From Leptospira ainlahdjerensis (GTDB lineage: Bacteria > Spirochaetota > Leptospiria > Leptospirales > Leptospiraceae), in contig NZ_JAFFPU010000042.1 in NCBI RefSeq assembly GCF_016919175.1, positions 1 through 64,000 on the forward strand: a stretch of DNA of 64,000 nucleotides, given 5' to 3'. This document shows, piece after piece, positions 29,183 through 42,833 of this stretch. The position numbers and the translations under genes were made by a program. How positions within the stretch are numbered: the first letter of the stretch is position 1; every line of letters starts with the position of its first letter. A model generated the notes under the pieces. It searched no databases. It saw only the letters and a list, made by a program, of their open reading frames with translations, and was not told the DNA's origin.

Positions 29183-29656
29183 GTGACTAAGAACAAGAAG
29201 AGCGCTTTATTTGATATTTTAAAACGAGAAAAACTTGAGAAGTTGATCAAAGGAAATCAAAATTCCGCTTCCAAGATCGCCGGTCCGAAAGAGAGTCCGA
29301 AAACTTCCCGCTCGGATAATCCCGTTGAGAAGACTGCTCCAACCGAAAAAAAAGAAGGGCAGGGAATGAAGATTTATAAGGCCATGGATGAAATCAAATT
29401 GGATATTCGTTACTATTTTTTGGAAGACGAATACAGAGAGAAAGTCGCCGGCATCTACAATAAGAATGAAGGCCATCTGGATCGGCTTGGGATAGAACCT
29501 AGGAAGTATCTCGACTATGCGAGAGAAAGTTTTGATCGTTTCAAACAACTCAATAAAAAAATGCCTCTCGAACCCATGAATAAAAAATCCTGGGACTACG
29601 TTGAAAAAAGTTTAAACGAACTGATCGCTAAACTTTTGGAAAAATTCGTTAAATAA
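29183..29656 (+). CDS. Hypothetical protein, charged and helical
   Basis: About 157 residues from GTG 29183, chosen because AGGA lies 8 bp upstream; the frame is open to TTG 29150. The N-terminal 60 residues are basic and probably disordered. The C-terminal 95 (from MKIYKAMDEIKLDIRYYF) are helical and end LNELIAKLLEKF. No signal peptide, membrane segment or catalytic motif is visible. I do not recognise the family. A clear terminator hairpin follows at 29716. Confidence 0.65.
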   Translation: MTKNKKSALFDILKREKLEKLIKGNQNSASKIAGPKESPKTSRSDNPVEKTAPTEKKEGQGMKIYKAMDEIKLDIRYYFLEDEYREKVAGIYNKNEGHLDRLGIEPRKYLDYARESFDRFKQLNKKMPLEPMNKKSWDYVEKSLNELIAKLLEKFVK

Positions 29657-29715
29657 TCAGAAAAGAATATTCCATCTCGCCTCTCTTTTTCCAAACCTCA
29701 TTGAAGAAATAAAAA

Positions 29716-29740
29716 AAGCCGCAATCACTTGCGGCTTTTT
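29716..29740. terminator. Bidirectional intrinsic terminator
   Basis: Arms GCCGCAA and TTGCGGC around TCAC, flanked by an A-run on the left and a T-run on the right, so it can act on both strands. It sits between the convergent hypothetical gene (ending 29656) and the CitE-like gene (ending 29765). Confidence 0.9.
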
Positions 29741-29764
29741 GAATATCGTTTTTTGTAAATCCGA

Positions 29765-30758
<994 letters not shown>

Positions 30759-30859
30759 GAGATACCTTTAATTCTTATTCGAGCCCGCAAGTGAGGGTGA
30801 AAAGGCTCTAAATACAGGTTTGGAAAGGATACGCCTCTGGTAAACCGATTTTCGGAAGG

Positions 30860-31795
<936 letters not shown>

Positions 31796-31866
31796 AAGGA
31801 ATATGTACAGAAAACAAAACGGAAGTTGTTTCGTAAATGAAAATAGATGAATGTGGATCCGCCGAA

Positions 31867-31885
31867 CTTGCCCGTAGGGGGCAAG
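31867..31885. other. Hairpin in the leader of the carbamoyltransferase gene
   Basis: Arms CTTGCCC and GGGCAAG with a 5-base loop, 72 bp before the start codon on the minus strand. There is no T-tract, so it is not an evident terminator; it could affect mRNA stability or leader regulation. Confidence 0.5.
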
Positions 31886-31906
31886 GTAGTTTAGCGGGTT
31901 GGGATT

Positions 31907-31932
31907 AAAAAAACGGGGCCAAAAGCGCCCCT
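31907..31932 (-). terminator. Intrinsic terminator of the PilZ-like gene
   Basis: On the minus strand a stem of GGGGC and GCCCC with a 7-base loop is followed by a run of T. It lies 48 bp past the stop of the PilZ-like gene and separates it from the carbamoyltransferase gene. Confidence 0.85.
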
Positions 31933-31979
31933 TTAAGGTTCATGGTTTGTCGGGAACGAATGCAAAAAAAAAAGGGAAA

Positions 31980-32300
31980 CTATGAAGCGAGTTCCAGTGC
32001 GATGAGGAGATCGGGATACCTTGTGGTCTGATGGAATTGAATGCCCAGGATAAATCCATTTTGATCCGGTCTGAGGACTTGTCTTTGCAAACTCCCTTGG
32101 AATCGAAATTGAAGATTTAGACTTTGGGAAGCGATCTGTCCGCTTAGGGGAGATCCGACGAGAAGATTGAGTTCCGAGGAAGAGGAAACCGTGATTCCTT
32201 CTTCTCTGATTTTTAGAATTTCAAAAGATTCTTCGAGTCCGTCTATTTGAAGAGTCAATCCTTTGAGAACTCTGGATGGAGTGAGGGGAATCCCTTCCAT
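31980..32300 (-). CDS. Small PilZ-like domain protein
   Basis: A 106-residue beta-rich protein. The order of strands, with GSPLSGQI in the middle, then FRFQGSLQRQVLRPDQNG and FILGIQFHQ, resembles a PilZ domain, the usual c-di-GMP effector. The canonical RxxxR and D/NxSxxG motifs are not clear (the nearest is KIREEGITV), so ligand binding is doubtful. It is monocistronic, bounded downstream by an intrinsic terminator. Confidence 0.6.
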   Translation of the reverse strand: MEGIPLTPSRVLKGLTLQIDGLEESFEILKIREEGITVSSSSELNLLVGSPLSGQIASQSLNLQFRFQGSLQRQVLRPDQNGFILGIQFHQTTRYPDLLIALELAS

Positions 32301-32940
32301 AAAACACCTTTGTATTTGTAAGATGAGTAAGAATGTAATCCATTCCTGTTACAATCGATTTACCCGTTCAATACGATCGTGAGAAAAAAGAAAAGTCGGC
32401 ATTGGAAATTCTTTGAAAGAATCGAGGGAGTTGAAATCGAAAAAGGCGAGGGGGCTGCTCAGAATGGAAAGCGTTATGGGAGAATTTTGCCGGAGTTCCG
32501 ACAAAATTCTTTTAGGTTCGAAATTTGGTTGCGGAATTGGCTTTTTTGTGATCTACGAAAGTTTCCGGAATTTTTCCGCCTCGATACCCGAAAATCCATA
32601 ACTTACCCACAAGCTGAGAGGAACTGTAACGAGAATCGCCCCGAGAAGAGAAGCTTTTTAGGAGTTCCTACACTGGGATTAGGGCTTGCAAAATTAGAAT
32701 TCTGTGATAGAGGAAAGTCGTCCGATTTTTCCCGCCACCGCTCCCCTCCGCCCAAGATCAGGGTGGGGCCCGCGACTTTCACAGAGGAATGTCGGAACTA
32801 CGACGAGGCGCGCTCTTAAAATACAAGCTCTGATTCTTTCAATCCCTCTATCCAAACAAAGTTCACTCGTTTCGAATCCGAGTTTAATTGCTGACACTCC
32901 GATTTGAAAGAAAAATCTGGAATTGGGTAGGGCAAATTCT
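32301..32940. other. Intergenic region holding inverted element R2
   Basis: 640 bp between the divergent PilZ-like gene and prfC. Bases about 32575-32805 are the inverted dispersed element R2 with its extension (listed separately). The rest, 32301-32570, shows no gene I can support; long frames through it have no recognisable homology. Confidence 0.6.
32575..32805 (-). repeat. Dispersed G-rich intergenic element, copy R2 with extension
   Basis: The inverted core runs 32659-32805: it begins (minus strand) with a slightly mutated GTCGTAGTTCCGAC and ends GTGTAGGAACTCC, with the central CCCCGCCC / GGGTGGGG-type blocks and CTCTATCACAGAATTC in order. Beyond the core, 32575-32655 also matches the extension of R3 at 47255-47305: both carry GCGATTCTCGTT or CGATTCTCGTTG followed by CTTGTGGGTAAGT. 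So the full repeat is at least 230 bp in two copies. Confidence 0.85.
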
Positions 32941-34548
32941 ATGAGCGAGACGATAGCGCAGAAACAAAATCAAAGCATAGAAGAAGAAACCCGGCGAAGA
33001 AGAACCTTCGCGATCATCGCTCACCCCGATGCAGGGAAAACAACCCTCACTGAAAAACTTCTCCTCTACGGAGGCGCGATCCAACTCGCCGGAGCCGTAA
33101 AGGCAAGAAAGAATCGGAAGGCCGCTACTTCCGACTGGATGGAGATGGAAAAAGAGAAAGGGATCTCCATCACATCCGCCGCACTTCAATTTGAATACAG
33201 CGGACACGTCCTCAATCTCTTAGATACTCCCGGTCACGAAGACTTCTCCGAAGATACCTACCGAACTCTCATCGCGGCGGATACTGCAGTGATGGTACTC
33301 GACGCCGGAAAAGGGGTCGAACCTCAGACGATCAAACTCTTCAAGGTCTGTAGAGATAGAGGAATTCCGATCGTAACCTTCATCAACAAAATGGACCGAC
33401 CTACAAAAAATCTCTTTGTACTCTTGGATGAGATCGAAAAGGTTCTAGGAATTGCAGCGGTTCCGATGGTATGGCCGATCGGAACTGGAGTTGATTTCAG
33501 CGGAGTCTATTCTCGAAAAGATAAATCCATTCTTACCTATGACAAAACACCCGGAGGAAGTCAAAAATCTTCCTTCCAAACATCCGGAATCAACGACCCC
33601 GAATTGGATTCTCGATTTGAGGATTGGGTCATCAAAGCATTCCGAGAAGAATTGGAACTCGTAGAAGGTGGCATTTCCGAGTTTAACAAAGAAGACTTTT
33701 TAGAATCCAAGATCACACCCGTATTTTTCGGTTCAGCGGTGAACAACTTTGGGATTCAATTGTTCTTGGATGAATTTATAAAAATCGCACCACCTCCCAT
33801 GTTTTTCCCTCTGAAAGACGGATCCAAACTCGATCCGATTCATACTCCTTTTAGCGGATTTATCTTTAAGGTTCAAGCGAACATGAATCGTCAACATCGG
33901 GATCGAATCGCATTCTTAAGAGTAACGTCCGGAAAATTTGAAAGAGGACTCAACGTCCTTCACGGAAGATTAGGAAAATCTGTTAAACTCTCTTCTTCTT
34001 TTGCTTTTTTTGGACAGGATCGAAACACGGTCGACGAAGCGTATCCCGGAGATATCATCGGACTCGTAAATCCCGGAACCTACGCGATCGGAGATATCGT
34101 CGCGACTTCCAAGGTTCCGGATCTGAAAGGACTTCCGGTATTTGCTCCGGAACTCTTTGCAACGATTTCGTCTTCCGACACGGCGAGTATGAAGAGTTTT
34201 CGAAAAGGTATCGATCAGCTCGCTGAAGAGGGAATTCTGCATCTCTTTTCTTCACAGACCGTCGGCGGAGGATTGCCGATCATCGGAGCGATGGGACAAC
34301 TCCAGTTCGAAGTTTTCAAAAGAAGGCTTATGGACGAATACAATGCGCCCTCTACAATCACGATTCTTCCGTATGCGATCTCTTGTTGGATTGCGCAGGA
34401 AGATCTTTCAAAAGTTCCTTCTTCGGCGAATCTTGTCTCCGATCGGGGAGGACGCGCTGCTCTTCTCTTTGATACGGAATGGGACAAGGGTTACTTTCAA
34501 AAGAAGAATCCGGAAATAACTCTTTTGGATTATCCACCTTCGGTCTAA
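32941..34548 (+). CDS. prfC: Peptide chain release factor 3
   Basis: A 535-residue translational GTPase that recycles RF1/RF2 from terminating ribosomes. The G-domain motifs are intact: AIIAHPDAGKTTLTEKLL (G1), GISITSAA (G2), LLDTPGHEDFSEDTYRTL (G3) and FINKMDRPTK (G4). The QLAGAVKARKN stretch after G1 is typical of RF3 rather than EF-G. The ATG at 32941 was chosen over an in-frame TTG at 32923. The gene stands alone between repeat-rich gaps. Confidence 0.95.
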   Translation: MSETIAQKQNQSIEEETRRRRTFAIIAHPDAGKTTLTEKLLLYGGAIQLAGAVKARKNRKAATSDWMEMEKEKGISITSAALQFEYSGHVLNLLDTPGHEDFSEDTYRTLIAADTAVMVLDAGKGVEPQTIKLFKVCRDRGIPIVTFINKMDRPTKNLFVLLDEIEKVLGIAAVPMVWPIGTGVDFSGVYSRKDKSILTYDKTPGGSQKSSFQTSGINDPELDSRFEDWVIKAFREELELVEGGISEFNKEDFLESKITPVFFGSAVNNFGIQLFLDEFIKIAPPPMFFPLKDGSKLDPIHTPFSGFIFKVQANMNRQHRDRIAFLRVTSGKFERGLNVLHGRLGKSVKLSSSFAFFGQDRNTVDEAYPGDIIGLVNPGTYAIGDIVATSKVPDLKGLPVFAPELFATISSSDTASMKSFRKGIDQLAEEGILHLFSSQTVGGGLPIIGAMGQLQFEVFKRRLMDEYNAPSTITILPYAISCWIAQEDLSKVPSSANLVSDRGGRAALLFDTEWDKGYFQKKNPEITLLDYPPSV

Positions 34549-35007
<459 letters not shown>

Positions 35008-35454
35008 CTAAGCTGCATTTTGGGTGTTCTGGAATTCCCGATTTTCCCTTTGTAGGTCGAAATCACCGACTCGATTTTTTAGAAAGCGGAAGGTGGAATG
35101 AAAGTCTTTTTCACCCACGGTTTGGATCTGATAACCTTTCTTCCAAAAGGTATTTCTTCCTAAAATTTTGGAAGAATATCCCTTGAGACGGCGCACCAAA
35201 GCAGGAACTCCGATCGTGGATGGAACCGAGAGAAGGGCGTGGACCTGGTTCTTGGTTCTGTTTACGAGATAAGTTTTTACGTTCACTTCTTCCGCTTTCT
35301 CTCGAAAGAGGCTTCGAATCTGGGTCATTAGATGCGGGTTCACCCAGGGAAATTCTTCCACTGTTTCAAGGATTAAGTGATAATCGTTTGCGGAGAGGAA
35401 TTGTTCTGGGAGTTTGGAATTCTTTCTGAGTGTTCGAATCGGAATCTTCTTCAT
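35008..35454 (-). CDS. REP-associated (IS200-like, Y1) transposase homologue with altered catalytic residues
   Basis: A 148-residue protein whose layout matches small Y1/HUH transposases of the RAYT type: KTYLVNRTKNQVHALLSVPS corresponds to the usual VMPNHVHLLV stretch, LVRRLKGYSSKIL to the conserved LKG.YS helix, and FWKKGYQIQTVGEKDF to FWxxGYxxxTVG. The first His of the HxH motif is Gln (NQVH), and the position expected for the catalytic Tyr reads FRFLKNR, so nuclease activity is doubtful. AGGAGA 4 bp before the ATG is a strong ribosome site, so it is probably expressed. GTGGGAACTC-type motifs lie on both sides (34653, 35722, 35780). Confidence 0.7.
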   Translation of the reverse strand: MKKIPIRTLRKNSKLPEQFLSANDYHLILETVEEFPWVNPHLMTQIRSLFREKAEEVNVKTYLVNRTKNQVHALLSVPSTIGVPALVRRLKGYSSKILGRNTFWKKGYQIQTVGEKDFHSTFRFLKNRVGDFDLQRENREFQNTQNAA

Positions 35455-36132
35455 GGATTCTCCTGACTTATGGTTGCAGCTCCAACGAATTTTCGGCCCT
35501 CTGTGAAAGTCAATCTTCCTAAAAATCGTAGCTCTGTTTTTTTTAAAATTTTATACCTTCCGACAAAATTCGAAGGAAAAGTAGAAATACATTTGCATTG
35601 AAACAAAAACGATGTGAGGTTTTCGAAGTAAATCAAACTTCGAAAGTAAGCGGTTTCATTAGGATTGAGTCGATCCGAAATTGAAATTCGTTCAGTGTTG
35701 TCTCCTGCGAAATCTCTAAGCGTGGGAACTCTTACTTTTGAAAACTTTTAAAGTAAAACTTTGCTCTGAAACTCTAAGTGTGGGAACTCTTACTTCTGTT
35801 ACGAAAAAACCGACCTCTCGAAGCGCTAAAATCAGAAAAACTGGCTTCTCAAGTTAGCATTTCAATAAATTCCTTTCTTCCTTCAGGTCCGATTCTGGAA
35901 TTTGATTTCTTTTCTTACAACAAACAATCGCTTTCCTAGAAAAACGAAAGTCGGCTTTGGAGAAATATTCGAGACAGCACAAAAGGTCCTTCGATTTTCA
36001 AAAATTCTTCGCTGGAAAAAAGAACTGAGGAAATCGAAAGGATTTCAGAAGGACTCAACGATTGGAGGCAGAAAGGGAAAGAGCCTTAAAAAGAAAGTTT
36101 GGATTTTTGTGATTTGAAAAAAGAGAGAAAAT
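35455..36132. other. Gap with two GTGGGAACTCTTACTT motifs
   Basis: About 680 bp without a supported gene. Two near-identical solo repeats GTGGGAACTCTTACTT start at 35722 and 35780, 58 bp apart, a spacing close to the 60-bp array at 38466-38699. The rest shows nothing recognisable; a 71-codon lysine-rich frame at 35902-36117 is probably chance. Confidence 0.55.
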
Positions 36133-36163
36133 AAAAAAAGCCGGCTTTTGAAGACCGGCTTTT
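36133..36163. terminator. Intrinsic terminator of the EtfD-like gene
   Basis: Arms AAAAGCCGG (36136-36144) and CCGGCTTTT (36155-36163) with a 10-base loop; on the minus strand the stem is followed by a T-run. It lies 28 bp past the stop of the EtfD-like gene. Confidence 0.88.
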
Positions 36164-36190
36164 GAAGTGTAAATTCTAAATTAGAATCGT

Positions 36191-38281
<2,091 letters not shown>

Positions 38282-38837
38282 ATTGATGAGTTACCCTTTC
38301 TTTTGGATTGGTGATTTGATTTACAGCGTAGGAATCTAGAACCTGCCTGTCGAGGAATTTTCAAATCAGGGACCTTCGGTAGAACGATCGTTCTTGAGAT
38401 TGAAACTCAATGGTTTTGAATAAGACCGAAATTTGTGAGCGTTCCAACTTTTCTTAGAAAAGAGGGAGAAGTGTGGGAACTCCCCGTTCTTTCTTTTGAA
38501 AACAGGGTTGCAACTTTGTCCTCCAGAGAAGTGTGGGAACTCCCCGTTCTTTCCTTTGAAAACAGGGTTGCAACTTTGTCCTCCAGAGAAGTGTGGGAAC
38601 TCGCCGTTCTTTCCTTTGAAAACAGGGCTGCAACTTTGTCCTCCAGAGAAGTGTGGGAACTCCCCGTTCCTTCTTTTGAAAACAGGGTTGCAACTTTGTT
38701 GAGACAAAGTCTCTTTTAGAGAAAGGACTCGTTCTGAGGAACCAAAATTCTCCTTAAAAAGAAGATGCCAAATAAAGAATCAGTCCAATGATTGAAGGAG
38801 AATCCCTTTTTGGGAACGCCCGAATACAGGAGCACAA
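38282..38837. other. Intergenic region with 60-bp tandem array
   Basis: 556 bp between the divergent EtfD-like gene and mqnC. The centre is the tandem array at 38466-38699 (listed separately). Open frames exist on both strands across the array only because its 60-bp unit is a multiple of three. Confidence 0.7.
38466..38699 (+). repeat. 60-bp tandem repeat, about 3.9 copies
   Basis: Four contiguous copies with a period of exactly 60 bp. Each starts GAGAAGTGTGGGAACTC, continues with CGTTCTTTC and TTTGAAAACAGGG, and ends GCAACTTTGTCCTCCA. Copies differ at only a few positions (CTCCCC against CTCGCC, GGGTTG against GGGCTG). The first 17 bases contain the dispersed GTGGGAACTC motif at 38473, 38533, 38593 and 38653. 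It is a likely variable-number locus. Confidence 0.95.
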
Positions 38838-39938
38838 GTGGCCTCAATTTTTTCCTCTCATCCGACAGATTCGATTTTAGAAAAAGCCCTGGACGGAGTT
38901 CGAATTTCTCCGGAAGAGGCTCTCTCTCTTTACAAGGATGCGGATCATCTGAAGATCATGGCGACCGCCAGAACCTTGAGAGAAAAAATTCTCCCTCATA
39001 CACAAGCGAGTTATACGATGTTTCGCGTCGTGAACTACACAAACTTCTGCAATGTAGAATGTAGTTTTTGTTCTTTTATGGATGAGATCGGAAGCGGAAA
39101 AGGTTACGTCCTGAGCGCGGAAGAAATTTTGGAAAAGATGGATTACGCTGTGAGCGAAGGCGCGGATCAGATGTTTCTCCAAGGCGGAGTATATCCGGAT
39201 CTTCCGTTCGACTATTATCTAAAGGTCATTTCTTCCGTAAAAAAGAAATATCCTGACATGCATATCCGGGCTTTTTCTCCCGTGGAAATCATCAACTTAG
39301 AAAAAATCACGGGACTTCCTCTCAAAGAAGTATTACAAATTTTGAAACAAGCCGGTCTCGATTCCGTTCCCGGAGCGGGAGCGGAAATTCTTACGGATCG
39401 GATGCGCAATATCATTTCTCCCAAAAAGGCTACCACGGAAGAATGGGTTCGCGCAATGGAAACCTGTCACGAAGCGGGACTTCCGGGAAGTGCAAACATC
39501 GTTTTCGGTTCTGAGGAAACAAAAGAAGAAGTGATCGAACACTTGAGCGTTGTGCGAAACCTCCAAGATCGAACCGGAGGATTCTTATCCTTTATTCCTT
39601 GGACGTTTCAGCCTCAGACAAAACGTTTTAAGGTCCGCGCGGTTTCCACGCAGGAATATCTAAAGGTTCTGGGGATTTGTAGAATTTTCTTAGACAACAT
39701 TCCTCATATCGAAACCTCCGTAATGGTTCTCGGAAAGGGAGTCGGGCAGTTGGCGCTCACGAGCGGGGCCGACGACATCTCTTCCGTCGTCATCGAAGAA
39801 AATGTCCTTCGTTCTTACGGACTCAAGACCGAAAAAGAAGCGATCAAGTTTTTGAAGGAAGGAGGATTTGTTCCAAAACGAAGAGATCTTCTTTACAACT
39901 ACGATCGTTATGGGAACGAATTGGCTGGAAGTCTCTAA
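38838..39938 (+). CDS. mqnC: Cyclic dehypoxanthinyl futalosine synthase (radical SAM)
   Basis: A 366-residue radical SAM enzyme of the futalosine route to menaquinone; it cyclises dehypoxanthinyl futalosine. The [4Fe-4S] motif is [15 protein letters not shown] (C-x3-C-x2-C), followed by [50 protein letters not shown] and [18 protein letters not shown], all typical of MqnC. MqnE (aminofutalosine synthase) is the near relative but fits these segments less well. The start is GTG 38838 with AGGAG about 5 bp upstream. No other mqn gene is in the window. Confidence 0.9.
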   Translation: MASIFSSHPTDSILEKALDGVRISPEEALSLYKDADHLKIMATARTLREKILPHTQASYTMFRVVNYTNFCNVECSFCSFMDEIGSGKGYVLSAEEILEKMDYAVSEGADQMFLQGGVYPDLPFDYYLKVISSVKKKYPDMHIRAFSPVEIINLEKITGLPLKEVLQILKQAGLDSVPGAGAEILTDRMRNIISPKKATTEEWVRAMETCHEAGLPGSANIVFGSEETKEEVIEHLSVVRNLQDRTGGFLSFIPWTFQPQTKRFKVRAVSTQEYLKVLGICRIFLDNIPHIETSVMVLGKGVGQLALTSGADDISSVVIEENVLRSYGLKTEKEAIKFLKEGGFVPKRRDLLYNYDRYGNELAGSL

Positions 39939-40264
39939 AAATTTTTCTTGAAACGACTCGTTTTGTTTTTCCATTCTAAGAATGGGAAAAATTTATCTTA
40001 AAAACGAACCTGCGATCTCAAGTTTCGAGAAGTGTTCGAATTTTTTTCCTGTTCTTAGAGAGAGGACTTACCGGATTCTACTTTCAAACGGGATGAAAAT
40101 CCGGATCCATTTCGAATTGAAAGAAAGATTTTTCGAAACCAAGGTTGGCTCTTTTTTTAGGATTTAGAGATAAGAAATGAAAAGAGAAGAATCCGTTTTT
40201 ATTAATAGAAAAGGTCTGAAATGAGAGAACGTCTTTTCTAAAAAAAGACGATGAGGAGAAAAAG
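39939..40264. other. Intergenic region downstream of mqnC
   Basis: 326 bp. Just after mqnC is an A/T-flanked imperfect hairpin (TTTTTCCATTC ... GAATGGGAAAAA, 39966-39990) that could end transcription. A 61-codon frame at 39982-40167 begins in the hairpin and is not supported. Confidence 0.45.
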
Positions 40265-40624
40265 ATGAAGATTCTAAATTGTATTCTGGTGTTTGTATTG
40301 GCTTTTACTTCCTGCGCCCACGAGGTGAAGGAAAGGATTCACGTAGATACGGGTGTTACCGTAAAAACTCTCGGACCTCATAATTACGAACTCGTTTCGA
40401 TCGGACAAGCTTCGGCTTCTTCGATCGAAGAAAACGATAAGTTCAAGATGCAAAACACTTCCTGCACGGCGGCGAAAACGATCGCAACCCGAAAATTGGA
40501 AGAGCTGGAACCCGATCAAAAAAATAGACAGTTTTTTTTAGAGTTAAAGAATACGAAGTATTTGGAAGAGGGGGTTTACTGTGAGATCACTTATCACTAC
40601 GAACTTCCGACACCTAAGAAGTAA
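40265..40624 (+). CDS. Small hypothetical lipoprotein
   Basis: A 119-residue protein with a lipoprotein signal ([17 protein letters not shown]) and a clear GAGGAG site about 6 bp before the ATG. The mature part has two further cysteines ([18 protein letters not shown] and [10 protein letters not shown]) that could form a disulfide. It is probably membrane-anchored in the envelope, function unknown. Its 3' end overlaps the convergent diguanylate cyclase gene by 11 bp. Confidence 0.8.
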   Translation: MKILNCILVFVLAFTSCAHEVKERIHVDTGVTVKTLGPHNYELVSIGQASASSIEENDKFKMQNTSCTAAKTIATRKLEELEPDQKNRQFFLELKNTKYLEEGVYCEITYHYELPTPKK

Positions 40625-41876
40625 AAGTTCTCGGGTTTTCTTTGGGAAAGTATCGGATCGGTTCTATAAAGGAGACTCTGTTTCTTCCCTTCTTTTTGGA
40701 TTCATAAAGCGCCGAATCGATCGAGTGATAGATATCGTCAAAACTGAATTCTTCTTCGGGGCCGAAGATGCAGGCTCCGATGGAAACAGTGATCTTGACA
40801 GGGTCTCCCGTTTTCGTTCGATAGGAAAGTTCCTTTTGGGAAACGTCCCGTCTTAGTTTTTCGCAGAGTTGGGAAAGATCCTCCCTTTTGATCGCGTCGA
40901 GAAGAATACAAAATTCATCCCCTCCGATTCTCGAACAGATATCGGTGGCCCTCACTCTGTGTTTCATTACTTCCGAAATCGTTCGTAAGGACAAATCTCC
41001 GGCGAGATGCCCGTAGGAATCGTTGATCTCTTTGAGATAGTCCATGTCCAAGATAATCATCGCGAGAGAAAATTTATAACGTTGGGCCCTTTTTAAAAAA
41101 AGTTCAAATTGTTCGATCAGATATCTTCTGTTATAAAGACGTGTGAGTTCGTCTACCTTCGAAATTTTTTCGATCTGAATATTTTTGTCCCGGAGTTTAT
41201 GCACCGCCTTCTGCAATTTTTTCTTCGCACGGTGATCCATCACCCTCCAGAAATTGATCAGAAGATTCCCGATCACTCCCGTAGTAAGATAAATCAATAT
41301 GATCGCAAAGTCGTGTTGCAAAGGCATCGCAAAACCAGTAAACGTCGTACAAAGAACGAGTGAAAAATAGAAGAGGGAATTGAAAAAAATTACGGTGGTT
41401 CCCGTAAACCAGAGAAGAATATTCCCGCTCACAACCAAGGCGGTAAAAAAATGAAAGTAAAGCCCCATTCTTTCTGGATCCAAAAAGATAAACGGAAGCA
41501 CGGAAAAAACAATTGTTCCCGAAGAAAGAATGCTGAATCTCTCGATTCCCTTTCTAAAAAAGGTTTTCCATTTTATAAGTAAGAATGCAAAAAAACCGGA
41601 TAACAGAATAACTGCTAAACGAGAGTAAACAAGAATTCTGTTTTCTTCTCCGAGAGGATTGGCTCCGTCCGGAACCAAAGCCGAAAGTACGCTGATTCCG
41701 ATACAGAGAAAAAAATAAATGACGGTCGCTCTTTGAATATCCGGTTGATAGATCTTCAGATAATCATCCGGGAAAGGATTGAAAAAAACTCTCCGAGCGA
41801 GGAGTTTTGCTTTTTGATTATTACCGAATGAATGTCTCATTGATTTGCGAACGACGAAAGAATCTTGCTTCCCCAT
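40614..41876 (-). CDS. Membrane-bound diguanylate cyclase (GGDEF)
   Basis: A 420-residue protein. About six transmembrane helices occupy residues 45-215, followed by a short coiled linker ([20 protein letters not shown]) and a complete GGDEF domain: entry [16 protein letters not shown], active site [12 protein letters not shown], and the end [12 protein letters not shown]. An inhibitory RxxD site lies five residues before the signature ([14 protein letters not shown]), so it should make c-di-GMP with product feedback. The membrane part resembles a 5TM/MASE-like sensor and has no known ligand. Confidence 0.9.
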   Translation of the reverse strand: MGKQDSFVVRKSMRHSFGNNQKAKLLARRVFFNPFPDDYLKIYQPDIQRATVIYFFLCIGISVLSALVPDGANPLGEENRILVYSRLAVILLSGFFAFLLIKWKTFFRKGIERFSILSSGTIVFSVLPFIFLDPERMGLYFHFFTALVVSGNILLWFTGTTVIFFNSLFYFSLVLCTTFTGFAMPLQHDFAIILIYLTTGVIGNLLINFWRVMDHRAKKKLQKAVHKLRDKNIQIEKISKVDELTRLYNRRYLIEQFELFLKRAQRYKFSLAMIILDMDYLKEINDSYGHLAGDLSLRTISEVMKHRVRATDICSRIGGDEFCILLDAIKREDLSQLCEKLRRDVSQKELSYRTKTGDPVKITVSIGACIFGPEEEFSFDDIYHSIDSALYESKKKGRNRVSFIEPIRYFPKENPRTFTS

Positions 41877-41971
41877 TTTAAAAACGGCTCTGTTTAAACA
41901 ATCAGGATTTGTTAGGGCTTCCTTGACATAGGAATTCGACCGAATTTGGAAAAAAATAACGATGTCGAATA

Positions 41972-42790
41972 TTAAAAAACTACGATCTTTCTAGGATTTT
42001 TTGTCAGAACGGAGGGCAAAGGCATTCCTTCTCCGCCGAGAGAACGCACCGATTTTCCGTTGATCCTCAGTTGAACTCCCCGAATCGGAAGATTCTCCAT
42101 CAGGCTGTAGGTAAGCTGGTCGATTCTATCTTTGAGAATTTCGGGACCGGCGCTTCTTTCCAAATCGGCACTCAGAGAAATTTTAAGAACTCCGTCTTCG
42201 ATCCTATAATCCGGGTCGTAACTGAGACTCGACGGAATCGAATTGAGAATTCCTTTTTCCTTTTCCGCGACAACCGGACCTGCGATGAGGGAATTTAAGA
42301 CAAGCTTCACACGATCACCGCCCTTGGAAAGTCGTAGAACCTTTACAAGTCTGGAATGACTTTTGCTCCCCTTTCCATAAAACTTAAGAAAGTAGAGGGA
42401 CAATTCTCCTTTTTCAGTAGGAAGTGCGGTTGCGGATTCTTTTCCTTGGGTTTCGGAAATCTGAGGATCCATCACGGGAACAAGATTTTCTTCGTTTAGG
42501 TCTTCTTCGATCGTGTTTGAATTTTCGGAAGACGAGGTTTGAACGTCTCCGTTTTGTAGGAGTTCACCGAGGATTTCGTCTTCGGCCTGATCCATCATTT
42601 CTTTGTGATTGAGATTTCCCCGATTGGAATTTTGAGATTCCGGATTCATCTTTCCAATGTTTCTAAAACCCTGAAATCCCGTTCCGGAAAGAGAAAATCC
42701 CGAGCCGGAACTTTTATCCAAAAGTACTAACGTAAAGATAATCCCTGTTAGAATGAAGATGAGATTTTTTCTTTTTTCCGAATCCGGCAC
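41972..42790 (-). CDS. GerMN-domain membrane-anchored protein
   Basis: About 272 residues. One transmembrane segment near the N-terminus ([17 protein letters not shown]) is followed by a long polar, Ser/Glu/Asn-rich linker and a C-terminal GerMN-like domain ([18 protein letters not shown], then [20 protein letters not shown]). GerMN domains occur in envelope and sporulation proteins of unclear ligand. The frame is open far into the upstream HAD gene; GTG 42790 is the first start after that gene's stop, so it was chosen, with moderate certainty. Probably cotranscribed with the HAD gene. Confidence 0.75.
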   Translation of the reverse strand: MPDSEKRKNLIFILTGIIFTLVLLDKSSGSGFSLSGTGFQGFRNIGKMNPESQNSNRGNLNHKEMMDQAEDEILGELLQNGDVQTSSSENSNTIEEDLNEENLVPVMDPQISETQGKESATALPTEKGELSLYFLKFYGKGSKSHSRLVKVLRLSKGGDRVKLVLNSLIAGPVVAEKEKGILNSIPSSLSYDPDYRIEDGVLKISLSADLERSAGPEILKDRIDQLTYSLMENLPIRGVQLRINGKSVRSLGGEGMPLPSVLTKNPRKIVVF

Positions 42791-42833
42791 TCTAACATTT
42801 TCGGAAAGAATTCGGATTCTATGGAGGCAAAAA

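Noticed and set aside
35902..36117. 71-codon frame before the EtfD-like terminator
   Set aside because: Lys-rich, no ribosome site, no recognisable family.
38466..38699. CRISPR array
   Set aside because: The 60-bp units are contiguous with no unique spacers, and no cas-like gene is seen, so this is a tandem repeat.
38366..38719. Four-repeat proteins encoded on both strands across the tandem array
   Set aside because: Frames are open only because 60 is a multiple of three; no ribosome site, and the copies vary without codon pattern.
39982..40167. 61-codon frame after mqnC
   Set aside because: It begins inside a hairpin just past mqnC and has no ribosome site or known motif.
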